Source: an uncultured Gluconobacter sp.
GTDB taxonomy: Bacteria; Pseudomonadota; Alphaproteobacteria; Acetobacterales; Acetobacteraceae
NCBI GenBank assembly: GCA_937880175.1
Contig: CALFLO010000094.1
Span: 1-57,936, forward strand
Reading direction: 5' to 3'
Length of the DNA: 57,936 nt
Shown here: one piece after another, positions 26,030 through 35,547 of the stretch
Layout: every line of letters starts with the position of its first letter
How positions within the stretch are numbered: the first letter of the stretch is position 1
Notes under the pieces: model-generated
What the model was told of the DNA's origin: nothing
Seen by the model: only the letters and a program-made list of their open reading frames with translations
Databases searched by the model: none
Position numbers and translations under genes: made by a program

Positions 26030-27336
26030 AGGATATTGTCGTTCTCCCTGGTGGAGAAAAACTGTCATTGGACTGGAAACTGTCTGACCCGGAGCGATTT
26101 CAGCGCAGGCTCAAGGCAAAGCATGCTGACAATGGCAAAGCAGGACCAGGGGAAAAAGCACATTGCCTCTGTGTCCACCAGGGACGTTATCTGGAGCTCC
26201 AGATCAGGGAGCTAAAGAAGAGTTATTATTTTGCATGCATGCCAAATACAGGACCATATCACAGACCAACCTGCCCATTTTACAAACCTAACCCCGAAAA
26301 GAGCGGACAGGCCGCTTATGTCGAGGGGGTCGTCAGGGAGGAAACGGAGCACGAAGTTAGTGTCAAACTAATTACGTCTCTAAAACGGGACATTAACAAG
26401 AGTCCGGTATCATCTTCTCCTTTGCCTGCGGGTCCACGACCTGGTAGCAGAACCCAGAGACGCATGACCACTCTTGGTTTGCTGCACCTCATATGGGAGC
26501 GTGCCGGACTGCACTACTGGCGGCCACAGTTTGCTGGACACCGTACTGATCCAAAAGCGCTTAGGCGTGCTTACGCAACATCTCGCAACATCAAGGTCCA
26601 GCGTGGCATCACGCTGGATCAGGTGCTCTGTCCAGTTGTCTCCGGCGATAAGGGTATTCAGTATTTTACAGAACGAACAATCAAAAACCATTCAGAGGAA
26701 TTAAGACTGTATGTGATTGGGCGTTTAAGTAGCGCTCAGGTCGTTCCTTATGGAAGAGGATGCAAAATCGAACTGTCTGGAATACGAGATGGATATCGAA
26801 TGTTCATGTCGATTTCACAGACCAAATGGGAGCGATTGGAAAAATCGTATTCAAGAGAACTGGTAGAGTTTTCTCGGAATGAGGAAGGGCTTTCAGTTTT
26901 TGGGTTATTCCTTGTCACCATAGACCCAATAAAAAAAGGAAAGTATAGTAATTTTAGTACCGCTCAAATCGAAGATGCTGCTCTCATGACAACGACTGAG
27001 CAACTTATTCCAGTCGAAAGCCGCTATGAAGCAAAAATTGTGGAGTTATTAGTTCAAAAGGATCGGACCTTTATAAAGCCGCTCCGCTTTGATGCAGCAC
27101 GAGAGCTTGTCCGGCCTGACTTTATCTTGACTGATATGGGCAAAAAAGAAGGCTACCCAATGGAAGTATTTGGGCTGACGGACGAAAAATATCTCGCACG
27201 CAAAGCAGAAAAAGAAAGATACTACGCGCGTGTTTTTGGAGTTGACGGATGGTGGTCATGGGACGCATCCCATAACGCACCCATTCCGCCTTTACCTGAG
27301 GTTTCTCTTACTCAGGCTGCCGACCCGATCAGCTGA
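26026..27336 (+). CDS. DUF1173-like protein coupled to DotL
   Basis: 436 residues, cytoplasmic. The N-terminal part has a Cys/His cluster (CLC at about 45-47; then CMP and H-x-x-x-CPFY near 77-88) of the kind I associate with DUF1173. The C-terminal part has a PD-(D/E)xK-like arrangement: RPDFILTD (about 365-372), then MEVFGL (about 382-387) and a basic helix (YLARKAEKERYY). The start overlaps the DotL stop by four bases, so it is produced with the coupling protein. A nuclease-like or DNA-handling role is inferred; both the DUF number and the nuclease idea need profile comparison. Confidence 0.6.
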   Translation: MKDIVVLPGGEKLSLDWKLSDPERFQRRLKAKHADNGKAGPGEKAHCLCVHQGRYLELQIRELKKSYYFACMPNTGPYHRPTCPFYKPNPEKSGQAAYVEGVVREETEHEVSVKLITSLKRDINKSPVSSSPLPAGPRPGSRTQRRMTTLGLLHLIWERAGLHYWRPQFAGHRTDPKALRRAYATSRNIKVQRGITLDQVLCPVVSGDKGIQYFTERTIKNHSEELRLYVIGRLSSAQVVPYGRGCKIELSGIRDGYRMFMSISQTKWERLEKSYSRELVEFSRNEEGLSVFGLFLVTIDPIKKGKYSNFSTAQIEDAALMTTTEQLIPVESRYEAKIVELLVQKDRTFIKPLRFDAARELVRPDFILTDMGKKEGYPMEVFGLTDEKYLARKAEKERYYARVFGVDGWWSWDASHNAPIPPLPEVSLTQAADPIS

Positions 27337-27619
27337 TCGAATAGCATTGAGACGTTGCAGGTTTACCGGACATGTTTTCTACTTCGCATCGATAACGGCC
27401 TTTAGACGTCTCAATGATATAAATGCCTCCAGATGCATCCATCATAGCAGCCTCCACATGACCGTCTTTCAAGAGGTCGGACATGGGGGTTGAGACCGGA
27501 TCATTTTTCGTTGGAACTTTTGGTGCTTCTGTTGTTGGCTGATCAGCCATTGCGTTAGGTATCGTGGCGCAAATTAATGACGCCAAAGACAATGCTACAA
27601 GAAGACTTTTTCTCATCAT
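27329..27619 (-). CDS. Small secreted protein
   Basis: A 96-residue protein with a clean signal peptide (MMRKSLLVALSLASLICATI, cleavage near AMA). The short mature domain ends in a beta-like region with two Cys (C81 and C91 approximately), IYIIETSKGRYRCEVENMSG. It converges with the DUF1173-like gene and overlaps its end by eight bases. No motif copy precedes it and the upstream DNA is very AT-rich. Function unknown. Confidence 0.6.
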   Translation of the reverse strand: MMRKSLLVALSLASLICATIPNAMADQPTTEAPKVPTKNDPVSTPMSDLLKDGHVEAAMMDASGGIYIIETSKGRYRCEVENMSGKPATSQCYSIS

Positions 27620-27778
27620 GAACAAAACTTTCGTTTACTGTAGGCCTATAAATTTTATTATATTACAATGTATCGACAGTTAATGGTCACATATATGAAA
27701 ACATGATAAAAAATTAGATACTTACAAGATCTATTGCAATAAGAAAAAATTACTCGTTGTAAATACACTTAGACTTCT

Positions 27779-28690
27779 TTAGCGCCAGGGAATAGGATTG
27801 AGTGCTTTGGCCAGGGTATCCAAAAAACGGCCGGTCCGGGCCGCACGAGCCTGATGACCAGATCCAAGCAGTACGGTTACAGGTGCTTCCGGCAATGAGT
27901 ACTGCGAAAGAATTCTAACCAACCGTCCACTACGTATATCTTCAACAACATCCCATTCTGATCGAACAATAATACCACGCCCTGAAATGGCCCAATTCCG
28001 AATAACATCTCCATCATTACTCGTAAGATTGGGATGGATGCGGATCCTATACTTTTGCCCATCCAGACCTTTGAACTTTAACAAAGTAACATCTTCTTCA
28101 TTTTCTCGTAAAGTAATCCACGAATGCCTCAGTAAATCATTAGGCACTACTGGCGTGCCATATGTTTCAAGATAATCTGGTGAAGCACATACGAAGCGCG
28201 TATTAGCCGCGAGATTACGCATAAAAAAACTAGAAGGTGTATTGTTCAGTTCTTCAACCTGAACTGCTAAATCCCAACTACTAGAAGGCACGCCCGTGAG
28301 ACGATCTGTTAACGTCAGGTCGATTTTGACGTTCGGATATTCCTGTTGAAATGCAGCCACAACAGGAGCAACGTAACGGCGCCCAAAACCAAGTGGAGCA
28401 ATAATTCGTAATAGTCCTGTTACCTGCCCTCGCCGTTCAGCGAGTTGCTCATCTAACTCGCTTAATGCTATCAACACCCCTCGCCCACGCTCTACCAGCA
28501 GCTCTCCGTCGTTGGTTAAAGTCAGTTGGCGTCCAACACGGTCAATCAGATGAACTCCTAAACGTTCTTCAAGGGCTCGCAATCGCTGCGTAACAGCTGG
28601 AGCTGAAACATTTAGGGCACGTGCTGCAGCAGCCAACGATGGCGCATTGGAAATTGCTATAAAAAATCGTATATCATCCGGTCCAATCAT
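27779..28690 (-). CDS. LysR-family transcriptional regulator
   Basis: 303 residues: the N-terminal winged HTH (about 3-60, with FFIAISNAPSLAAAARALNV followed by APAVTQRLRALEERLGVHL) and a C-terminal effector-binding domain of typical LysR length. ATG 28690 was chosen over an in-frame TTG at 28717. It is divergent from the PLP enzyme gene at 29036. The intergenic region contains an inverted repeat GCATACA/TGTATGC. It most likely controls the adjacent amino-acid operon. Confidence 0.9.
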   Translation of the reverse strand: MIGPDDIRFFIAISNAPSLAAAARALNVSAPAVTQRLRALEERLGVHLIDRVGRQLTLTNDGELLVERGRGVLIALSELDEQLAERRGQVTGLLRIIAPLGFGRRYVAPVVAAFQQEYPNVKIDLTLTDRLTGVPSSSWDLAVQVEELNNTPSSFFMRNLAANTRFVCASPDYLETYGTPVVPNDLLRHSWITLRENEEDVTLLKFKGLDGQKYRIRIHPNLTSNDGDVIRNWAISGRGIIVRSEWDVVEDIRSGRLVRILSQYSLPEAPVTVLLGSGHQARAARTGRFLDTLAKALNPIPWR

Positions 28691-28772
28691 TAACTTACGT
28701 CTTAACCTAGAAAGCAAAAATAGTTAATAGATTTTGTCAACGTGCCAAGGAACTTCTATAATTCCCTTAGAT

Positions 28773-28812
28773 GCATACACTATCGATAAAAAGTGTGTAA
28801 TCAAATGTATGC
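28773..28812. promoter_or_regulatory. Inverted repeat GCATACA-N26-TGTATGC, candidate LysR operator
   Basis: Seven-base arms (28773-28779 and 28806-28812) lie in the 345-base divergent region between the LysR gene and the PLP enzyme. The rest of this AT-rich stretch shows no coding frame. Confidence 0.4.
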
Positions 28813-29035
28813 GATAATTTTCATTTATATAAATAAACAAATTTTATAATAATGTTAATATAAACTATTTTGGACGTTTAATCGAGGTATATTTGTAAAA
28901 TATTTTGCGTTGAATGCATATTATTTATCCCCCTCACCATTAAGTCCGATCTTAATCTAGAAATTAGAAGTCATTAATATGAAAGCACTTCTTCTAGTGC
29001 TTATTGTAGACAATGTAATTAGGAGAATAATTCCG

Positions 29036-30217
29036 GTGATTGCTTCTACTCCCGAATTTTTTCGAGAATTCCCATCAGTAAGTTTGGACTCTGATAAGTT
29101 ACAAACGCCCTGCCTCCTGCTTGATGAGGGTAAACTTCGCGCTAATGTTAAAGCTATGAAGACACATCTTGAACATCTTGATGTCGTCTTTCGTCCTCAT
29201 CTGAAAACTGCAAAATCAATTGATGTCGCCCGCATCGCCATGACAACGCCACAGGGCCCCGCAATGGTCTCCACACTTCGTGAAGCGGAGTATTTCGGTC
29301 GTAATGGTGTGCTGGATTTAATCTATGGGGTGGGTATTACACCCAATAAGCTGCCGCGCGTTGCTGCCATCCGTACAGAGGGAATTGATCTGGCGATCAT
29401 TCTCGACAGCCTTGAACAGGCGGACGCCATTGCGACTTACGTAAGCCGTTTTAATGATCCTCTTCCTGTATTTATTGAGGTTGATGCTGACGGTCATCGC
29501 TCCGGCGTAAATCCACATGATAGCAGCACTCTTATCGCCATTGGGAAGCATCTCCTAAGTAATGGAGCAGAGCTACGTGGAGTAGTGCTTCATGCCGGTG
29601 AAAGCTATGCTCTTAGTAATCCTACTGACATCGTTGCTGCGGCAGAAGCGGAACGAATAGCTGCCGTTACTGCTGCACAAACCCTTCGAACCGCAGGACT
29701 GCCCTGCCCTATTGTCAGCGTCGGATCCACGCCTACAGCGCGTTACGCAAAAGATCTGAGCGGCGTAACTGAGGTACGAGCTGGTGTTTTCATGTTCGGG
29801 GATCTCTATCAGGCTGGCGTTGGAACAGTCGCTGTAAACGAAATCGCATTGACAGTTCTTTCCAGTGTCATCGGTCATCAGAGATCAAAGGGATGGATTC
29901 TTATCGATGCCGGGTGGATGGCTATGTCGCGTGATCGCGGTACGGCAAAACAGAAGATCGATCAAGGCTACGGCATCGTTTGTGACCTGAACGGCCAGCC
30001 TTATGCCGATCTTATTCTTGTCGATGCCAATCAGGAGCACGGTGTTGTAGCGCTTCGTAAAGGCTCGAGCGCATCATTGCCGGAATTGCCAGTCGGTGCA
30101 CGAGTTCGGATTTTACCAAATCATGCCTGCGCTACTGCAGCCCAGTACGACAGTTACCATGTGCTCAACAGTTCGAATGAGATACGGACAGTCTGGCCAC
30201 GAATTAATGGGTGGTAA
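29036..30217 (+). CDS. Fold-type III PLP enzyme, D-threonine aldolase / D-serine dehydratase (DSD1) family
   Basis: A 393-residue enzyme. The N-terminal alanine-racemase-like barrel starts with LQTPCLLLDEGKLRANVKAM; the PLP lysine is in RPHLKTAKS (K57). The C-terminal metal-binding pair typical of D-threonine aldolase and DSD1 D-serine dehydratase is PNHACATAA (H363, C365). It should act on a D-3-hydroxy amino acid; the exact substrate cannot be read. GTG 29036 has AGGAG at 29021-29025; an ATG at 28979 gives a 19-residue longer form. First gene of a unit with RidA. Confidence 0.82.
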   Translation: MIASTPEFFREFPSVSLDSDKLQTPCLLLDEGKLRANVKAMKTHLEHLDVVFRPHLKTAKSIDVARIAMTTPQGPAMVSTLREAEYFGRNGVLDLIYGVGITPNKLPRVAAIRTEGIDLAIILDSLEQADAIATYVSRFNDPLPVFIEVDADGHRSGVNPHDSSTLIAIGKHLLSNGAELRGVVLHAGESYALSNPTDIVAAAEAERIAAVTAAQTLRTAGLPCPIVSVGSTPTARYAKDLSGVTEVRAGVFMFGDLYQAGVGTVAVNEIALTVLSSVIGHQRSKGWILIDAGWMAMSRDRGTAKQKIDQGYGIVCDLNGQPYADLILVDANQEHGVVALRKGSSASLPELPVGARVRILPNHACATAAQYDSYHVLNSSNEIRTVWPRINGW

Positions 30218-30225
30218 GAAAACTT

Positions 30226-30627
30226 ATGACAGAGATTATTGAACACATCATTGCAGCAGATCTCATGCCGCCCGCAGGGCATTATTGTCATGCGACAACT
30301 TACAAAGATCTTGTCTTTGTTTCTGGCCAACTTCCTGTACAAGCTGACGGGACGCATATGTTTGAGTTGTCGTTTGAAGAACAGGTCCAGCAGGCGTTGT
30401 CTAACGTCTTTTCTGTCCTCAAAGCAGCTGGAAGTAAACCAGAACATGTGTTGAAAATCACAGCTTATATTGTTGGTGTTGAGAATTTGACCGCTTTCAA
30501 TAAGATTTATTCTACAACCTTTAATCAAATACGCCCTGCTCGTTCAGTCGTTCCTGTTTCTGAACTACATTTCGGTTATTTAGTAGAACTGGAAGCAATT
30601 GCTGTTCGCGCGTTGGCAGCAGACTAA
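30226..30627 (+). CDS. RidA/YjgF-family enamine/imine deaminase
   Basis: 133 residues with the RidA pattern: FVSGQLPVQADG near 31-42, and the conserved Arg in QIRPARSVVP (R106) followed by ELEAIAV. RidA enzymes hydrolyse reactive enamine/imine intermediates from PLP dehydratases. It starts nine bases after the PLP enzyme, so the pair probably acts in sequence, the RidA protein removing the intermediate released by the first enzyme. Confidence 0.88.
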   Translation: MTEIIEHIIAADLMPPAGHYCHATTYKDLVFVSGQLPVQADGTHMFELSFEEQVQQALSNVFSVLKAAGSKPEHVLKITAYIVGVENLTAFNKIYSTTFNQIRPARSVVPVSELHFGYLVELEAIAVRALAAD

Positions 30628-30721
30628 ATGCTTAGAACTGGTTGATCGTCCAATTCTCAAATTTCCCCGTTCATAACAGCATAAACCTGTGAACTGCTTT
30701 ACCAATATTTAGGAATAAACG

Positions 30722-31342
30722 ATGAATCTCCCTACTGCCATTATTTTTGACCTTCTAACGGCCTTACTAGATAGTTGGTCCGTATGGAACAAGGCCGCGG
30801 GCAGCGATGAAGATGGACGTCGCTGGCGCAGTCGTTATCTTGAACTGACTTATGGCTGTGGAAAGTATCGACCATATGAAACTCTTGTAGCGGAAGCTGC
30901 CCGTGATGTCGGCCTCTCTGCTGAAGCATCTACAACACTTCATGAAATTTGGAATACACTTCAGCCATGGCCTGAGGTTCCCGACGTTTTACGTAAACTC
31001 AAAGCTCGGGGCATATTACTTGGTGTCGCCACAAATTGTTCTAAGGTGCTAGGACATCAAGCCGCAGCCCGCTGCGGTGTCGCCTTTGATGCAGTTATTA
31101 CCGCTGAAGAGGCCGGTTACTATAAACCTCGTCCCGAACCTTATCTTGCAGTATTGCATGCGCTAAATGTTACTCCTGAAGAGAGTATTTTTGTTGCAGG
31201 AAGTAGTGCTGACGTTCCAGGGGCATCTGCTGTTGGTATGCGAGTAATCTGGCATAATCGGATAGGACTAAGCGCTCGTCCTGGGGCGTCTCCGCTTTTA
31301 GAGGCACGATCCCTCACCGCATGTATGGCAAATTTTGTATAG
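30722..31342 (+). CDS. HAD-superfamily hydrolase, haloacid dehalogenase type II-like
   Basis: A 206-residue protein with HAD motif I IIFDLLTALLD (nucleophile D10; the second acidic position of phosphatases is not present), motif II ATNCS, the lysine in YYKPRPEPY, and motif III GSSADVPGASAVGM. The missing second Asp and the overall form resemble L-2-haloacid dehalogenases more than phosphatases. It lies 94 bases after RidA, likely the third gene of the cargo operon. The substrate is unknown. Confidence 0.78.
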   Translation: MNLPTAIIFDLLTALLDSWSVWNKAAGSDEDGRRWRSRYLELTYGCGKYRPYETLVAEAARDVGLSAEASTTLHEIWNTLQPWPEVPDVLRKLKARGILLGVATNCSKVLGHQAAARCGVAFDAVITAEEAGYYKPRPEPYLAVLHALNVTPEESIFVAGSSADVPGASAVGMRVIWHNRIGLSARPGASPLLEARSLTACMANFV

Positions 31343-31563
31343 TCGATAAATCTCAGACTTAAGAGATGAAGTCTCGCAATGAATATGCCTCACCGGTGCT
31401 CTGGATCAAGGCCAGAGACCGTCGGATTGAAGGTTTTCTAGTAATTTTAAGCTTCAAGTCTGTACATTATTTACTAAACTAGTATAACGACCAAAGTCTC
31501 ACTCCATAATCACAAGTTTCGCTACATCAGATTGTCGTTTTGGCTCGAGAGTTCTTCCCATAA

Positions 31564-31836
31564 TCAATTCTTATAAATGGAAGAACTCGCTACCTGAATT
31601 GCATTTATGAGGCTTTCACGTGTAGCTGCATTAGCTTTAATATTTGCTGTAACTTCAGCATGATCTTTTTCTTCAGGCGTCATATCTTGATGAGGAAACA
31701 CTGTCTCACGCACAGCTGAGCGAAGAGGTGACTGCGATACAGATGATACAGGATCATCAAGGCGTGCAAATCTAGCTAACAGACCGATCATCAGTCCCAG
31801 AGCAATCATAAAACTAACCAGCACCAGAAAAAGCAT
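31564..31836 (-). CDS. Small single-pass membrane protein downstream of the relaxase
   Basis: 90 residues with one N-terminal transmembrane helix (about 2-22, LFLVLVSFMIALGLMIGLLA) and a charged helical tail. It is on the same strand as the MobF relaxase and begins 68 bases after it, so it is likely the last gene of the relaxase unit. Function unknown. The 221 bases beyond its stop (31343-31563) show no gene. Confidence 0.6.
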   Translation of the reverse strand: MLFLVLVSFMIALGLMIGLLARFARLDDPVSSVSQSPLRSAVRETVFPHQDMTPEEKDHAEVTANIKANAATRESLINAIQVASSSIYKN

Positions 31837-31903
31837 TATGTCGGCCCTTCGTCACCGCGTGTTCTAAAAGAGGATTTATCTCACATTGAGAAAGAAGCAA
31901 GTT

Positions 31904-34900
31904 TCAGGGCGTTGCCCTCGGAGAGCCAGTCTGTGATGTCCTGATCTTCGCATATCTCTGACGCAGTTCCAGCTCCTTTTGGCTCATCACCTCTGGAGCT
32001 GTATCCAGTATCTTCTTAAGTTCCGCATTCAGACGACCAATGACATTAGCATATGCAGTGTTAATCTGACGACCTCGGAGAGCCATCTGGTTCTCCCGTC
32101 CAACATCCCGGCCCTCAATACGGGCCTTCTCTATTTTGCGGCCGATCTCAATGAGTTCACGGACTCTTTGATCCCGATCCTTTTTCTTCCGATAAGGCAA
32201 ATCCATACCCAGAGCCTTGTAAGGCTTATGCGCCATCTTTTTAGCAACATAGTCCCACAACTGGTCACTCGTGATTGGTTCTTGATCTCCCAGAGCGCGG
32301 CCATTGCGAACCGCCTCAAAAGTCGCCCCATCTGAAATCATCGTCCAGGTTGTCCCTCGTGCACGACTTTCCGCCACATAAGTTGTAAACCCCGTCGCCA
32401 GATCGACACCGCGCGGCATGGCATTGATATGTTCATCAGAGGTCAGACCTTGGGCGGCATCAATTGTCATGGCATGACCAAATCCCAACAGAACACGATT
32501 TGAGCGAGGATCTGATAGCCGGCGCCATTCCACTTGTGCTTCCTGCCCATCCGCGAGCCTCAATTTCAGCCCTTTGTCAGATGCACTGAGAACCTCACAG
32601 ATATCTCCGTTATTCCCTACCCAGGTGCGCTTATCTCCAACAAGCCCCCAGACCCGACGATACAGTCGCACCTTGTCTCCAGCAGCAAGAGCCATGTCAT
32701 ACTCTTCGCCACGCTGATCAATGGCTTTGATGATCTTCTGGTCTGTGCCAATATCTCCGCGTTTTTGTAACACCTGACGTACCGCCAGACTGAGATCCGC
32801 AGCATCCTTGTTCGTCAGCGCTGACATGGTGATCGTCTTGAATGATCCGTCCGGCTTCGGACCTTCAGCCTTCAGGGCATCTTTGCGGGACACATAATGT
32901 TGCGCGATGGCCTCCAGAACATTCTGATGGTCTCCTGTCACCAGACTGATGCTGCCGTCCTGGCGCTTCATCTCGATAGCCTGTCGCACCTCCTCGGTAT
33001 GAAAACGGTTCCTCACGTCATCATCACGATCTGCGTCTGTCTCTGCTGCAACTGCTTTGCCCTTCGTCTCAAGAGCCTTAAGCTGATCATCGCTTGGTTC
33101 TTCTCCACGAAAAAGAGCGGCGATATCACGATTACGCTTCGTTTTCTGGCGTACTGTTGACAGAAGCTCAGCCTGATCATTCGGCTCCAGCACTCTCTTG
33201 ATTATTTCAAGGGCATCACCAGCCTCGATAGCCTGAGCCTGCTCTCTGTCACCCATCATACGCAGGGTCAGTCCCGTATCACGCTGCAGCTCAAGCAGTC
33301 GTAGCATCTGACGCGGCGCCACTTGCCCGACTTCGTCAAGAGCTATGACGGTATGCTCATCCAACGTGAGGTCGCCCCGATCAATACGGGCCAAAAATGG
33401 GGAAAGCGCATAGGTTTCATCAATACCAGCATCTTTCATGGCATCGGCCTGGCGCCACGCATTGGCCACACCAATGATGCGCCGTCCTGATGGGTTGGCC
33501 TCTGTATCATTGCGCCATGCGTCCACAAGAGGCTTCAGAAGGGTGGTCTTGCCGGCACCAGCAACCCCCGTAAGCATCGCTATCCTGCCGCTCTGCCCCA
33601 AGGTATGAACGGCTTTACGCTGCGCCTGCCCATGCTCCGAGGTAAAGTCCAGACCTGAGCGGGCAATCGCATCCTCAATGGCTTCTTTTCCGAGAGCCCC
33701 GCTCCGATCAGATGAAGCACGAGCAATATGGATGGCGAGATCTTCTTCCAGTCTGATTTGCTCAGTATGTGTGACCCTCTCACGCTCTCCTTTCATCTCA
33801 ATAATGAGTTGTACCTTCTGACCGCGCACCTCAATGCCCCGTTTTTCTGTCAACTCAACAACGGCATCTATGTCAGATATGCCGCCCTCAATACCCGTAG
33901 CAATCAGACCTCGCGCAGCATAAGTCCGCAGTTTCTGGTGATCGATGACAGCGGCTGTTTCAAACTCCTGACCAAGATGCCTGGCAACGAAACCCCACGC
34001 CTGATCAAGCCGCTGATGGCGATCCAGGCCAGTATCAATCTCCGGTCCCATAAGGCTTTGATCTACCCAACCCAACTCCTTAGCCTGACGCTTCCAAATA
34101 TCGTGGTCGTCAGCATCCAGATCCTTACCCAATCGGGCCGCCAATCCCGCCATTGATAGCATTTTCTGCTTTCGTTCGATTGACAATCCCTCCCACTCCA
34201 GACCTTGTTCCGAGGCGTAGGACTGAGCAGCTTTCAGGACATTGCGGCGACCTTTGCTGAAAAAATCTGAAATCTCCTGTGGCACGGCAGAGATGACGGT
34301 TGCCTGTTCATTGGCGTCATACGTCTGGGCAATACCAATTTTACGCAATTCCTGAGCGAGGATGGCTTGGAAGTAAGCGCCAAACTCGTGAACTCGCGAT
34401 CGAAGCTGTTTTGTATCCAAAGACCCGACATGACCATCATCTGTAACAACCATGTTGAACATCGTGTTGTGAAAATGGGCATGAGGATCACCACCAGCCG
34501 GCGTGTCAATCAGGTAAGTCTGATTGCTCTCAGGATCTAACGCCTCGACCGTTGGCCGTGCTGTCGTGTGGCGGTATGTTACCCATGCAACATGCCCTTC
34601 TTCAGCGCCGTCCTTCCCGCCCCGGCCCCGTCTAGCCAGTCCCAGTTCACGGGCCACATACCGCATAGTCTCGTCGTTAGCGACCTGCATAGCATGCCAG
34701 ATAGCGGCGCGTTCTGCGTCAGTTTCGGCAAACTCTGCCGCCAGAGTCACAGACTTGTGAGGGGCCAATGTCAGATCATAGGCGCTGATTTTGCGCTGGT
34801 GTGCTGACCATTCCTCGCCATTGTCAGCCCGTTTGGCTTCATAGAGCCGGGAAAGCTGCTCTCGGGTGGGAGGTTTGAACCGGTCAATACCTAATGCCTC

Positions 34901-35104
34901 AGCAGCCCGCCATGGCATATCTGGACGCCAGGACGCACGACCATCACGACCGGTATAATAATTTGTCAAACGTGCGCCGTCGCTGTCAGGCGTCTTTGTC
35001 GGATCCAGACGGCAGTCACTCTCCGGATCAGGAATATCCTGTAGGTAATAATTAGAGATGATCTGTCCTCTGCAGGCCGCAGAGATTTTCCGAAAGGTCA
35101 TCAT
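31904..35104 (-). CDS. MobF-family relaxase with C-terminal helicase (TrwC/TraI-like)
   Basis: A 1066-residue conjugative relaxase. The N-terminal relaxase domain contains tyrosine pairs (Y19-Y20 and Y49-Y50) and the metal-binding three-histidine motif HAHFH (H208, H210, H212). A RecD/TraI-type helicase follows with Walker A TGVAGAGKTT (about 512-521) and Walker B LDEVGQV (from about 589). The C-terminal ~150 residues are charged and helical. It nicks oriT and unwinds the transferred strand. Length and domain order match TrwC (R388). It overlaps the upstream 102-residue protein by four bases (ATGA). Confidence 0.92.
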   Translation of the reverse strand: MMTFRKISAACRGQIISNYYLQDIPDPESDCRLDPTKTPDSDGARLTNYYTGRDGRASWRPDMPWRAAEALGIDRFKPPTREQLSRLYEAKRADNGEEWSAHQRKISAYDLTLAPHKSVTLAAEFAETDAERAAIWHAMQVANDETMRYVARELGLARRGRGGKDGAEEGHVAWVTYRHTTARPTVEALDPESNQTYLIDTPAGGDPHAHFHNTMFNMVVTDDGHVGSLDTKQLRSRVHEFGAYFQAILAQELRKIGIAQTYDANEQATVISAVPQEISDFFSKGRRNVLKAAQSYASEQGLEWEGLSIERKQKMLSMAGLAARLGKDLDADDHDIWKRQAKELGWVDQSLMGPEIDTGLDRHQRLDQAWGFVARHLGQEFETAAVIDHQKLRTYAARGLIATGIEGGISDIDAVVELTEKRGIEVRGQKVQLIIEMKGERERVTHTEQIRLEEDLAIHIARASSDRSGALGKEAIEDAIARSGLDFTSEHGQAQRKAVHTLGQSGRIAMLTGVAGAGKTTLLKPLVDAWRNDTEANPSGRRIIGVANAWRQADAMKDAGIDETYALSPFLARIDRGDLTLDEHTVIALDEVGQVAPRQMLRLLELQRDTGLTLRMMGDREQAQAIEAGDALEIIKRVLEPNDQAELLSTVRQKTKRNRDIAALFRGEEPSDDQLKALETKGKAVAAETDADRDDDVRNRFHTEEVRQAIEMKRQDGSISLVTGDHQNVLEAIAQHYVSRKDALKAEGPKPDGSFKTITMSALTNKDAADLSLAVRQVLQKRGDIGTDQKIIKAIDQRGEEYDMALAAGDKVRLYRRVWGLVGDKRTWVGNNGDICEVLSASDKGLKLRLADGQEAQVEWRRLSDPRSNRVLLGFGHAMTIDAAQGLTSDEHINAMPRGVDLATGFTTYVAESRARGTTWTMISDGATFEAVRNGRALGDQEPITSDQLWDYVAKKMAHKPYKALGMDLPYRKKKDRDQRVRELIEIGRKIEKARIEGRDVGRENQMALRGRQINTAYANVIGRLNAELKKILDTAPEVMSQKELELRQRYAKIRTSQTGSPRATP

Positions 35105-35409
35105 TCCTCAGCACCTTCCTCTCCCGTTGAATCCGGGTGAGAACGTGGTGTACGTCCTTCAAGAAGATCCAGCGATGCGCCAGTGGTATGGTCAATGCGG
35201 CGAAGAACAGGTCTTTGGTCGGCTATGAGGGTGACAATGCGCGCCAGCAGATCATCCAGAGATGGACCCTCGCGTTCTTCTGGGGTTAGCAGTTCGAGTA
35301 TGAGCGTCTGGCGTTGATGTAGAGCACGCAGTGATTCATGGATCGCATCAAACTGCTCATCAACGTGAGCACGCCATTCTGCCGCTGTTGGTTCTGGTAA
35401 TTTTGTCAT
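35101..35409 (-). CDS. Small relaxosome accessory candidate upstream of MobF
   Basis: A 102-residue acidic, helical protein with a heptad-like middle (FDAIHESLRALHQRQTLILE) suggesting dimerisation. The ATG at 35409 has AGGA eight bases upstream. It is translationally coupled to the relaxase gene and preceded by motif copy 7, so a relaxase-accessory role is reasonable. No HTH or ribbon-helix-helix is evident. Confidence 0.65.
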   Translation of the reverse strand: MTKLPEPTAAEWRAHVDEQFDAIHESLRALHQRQTLILELLTPEEREGPSLDDLLARIVTLIADQRPVLRRIDHTTGASLDLLEGRTPRSHPDSTGEEGAEE

Positions 35410-35455
35410 CACATTCTATCCTGCGAGCCCTAAATGATGCTTCAGGATCAAGAAT

Positions 35456-35466
35456 GATGATGCGAC
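35456..35466 (-). promoter_or_regulatory. Plasmid regulon motif copy 7 (GTCGCATCATC)
   Basis: Ten of eleven core bases, preceded on its strand by CCCCTTTTTC. It ends 47 bases before the ATG of the accessory gene and heads the relaxase unit. Confidence 0.75.
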
Positions 35467-35547
35467 GAAAAAGGGGCGAGAGGAAAAAGAAAGAGGACTT
35501 TCTCAATGAAGAGAAAGCCCTCTCAAGTCTCATTTCACAAAAGACCG

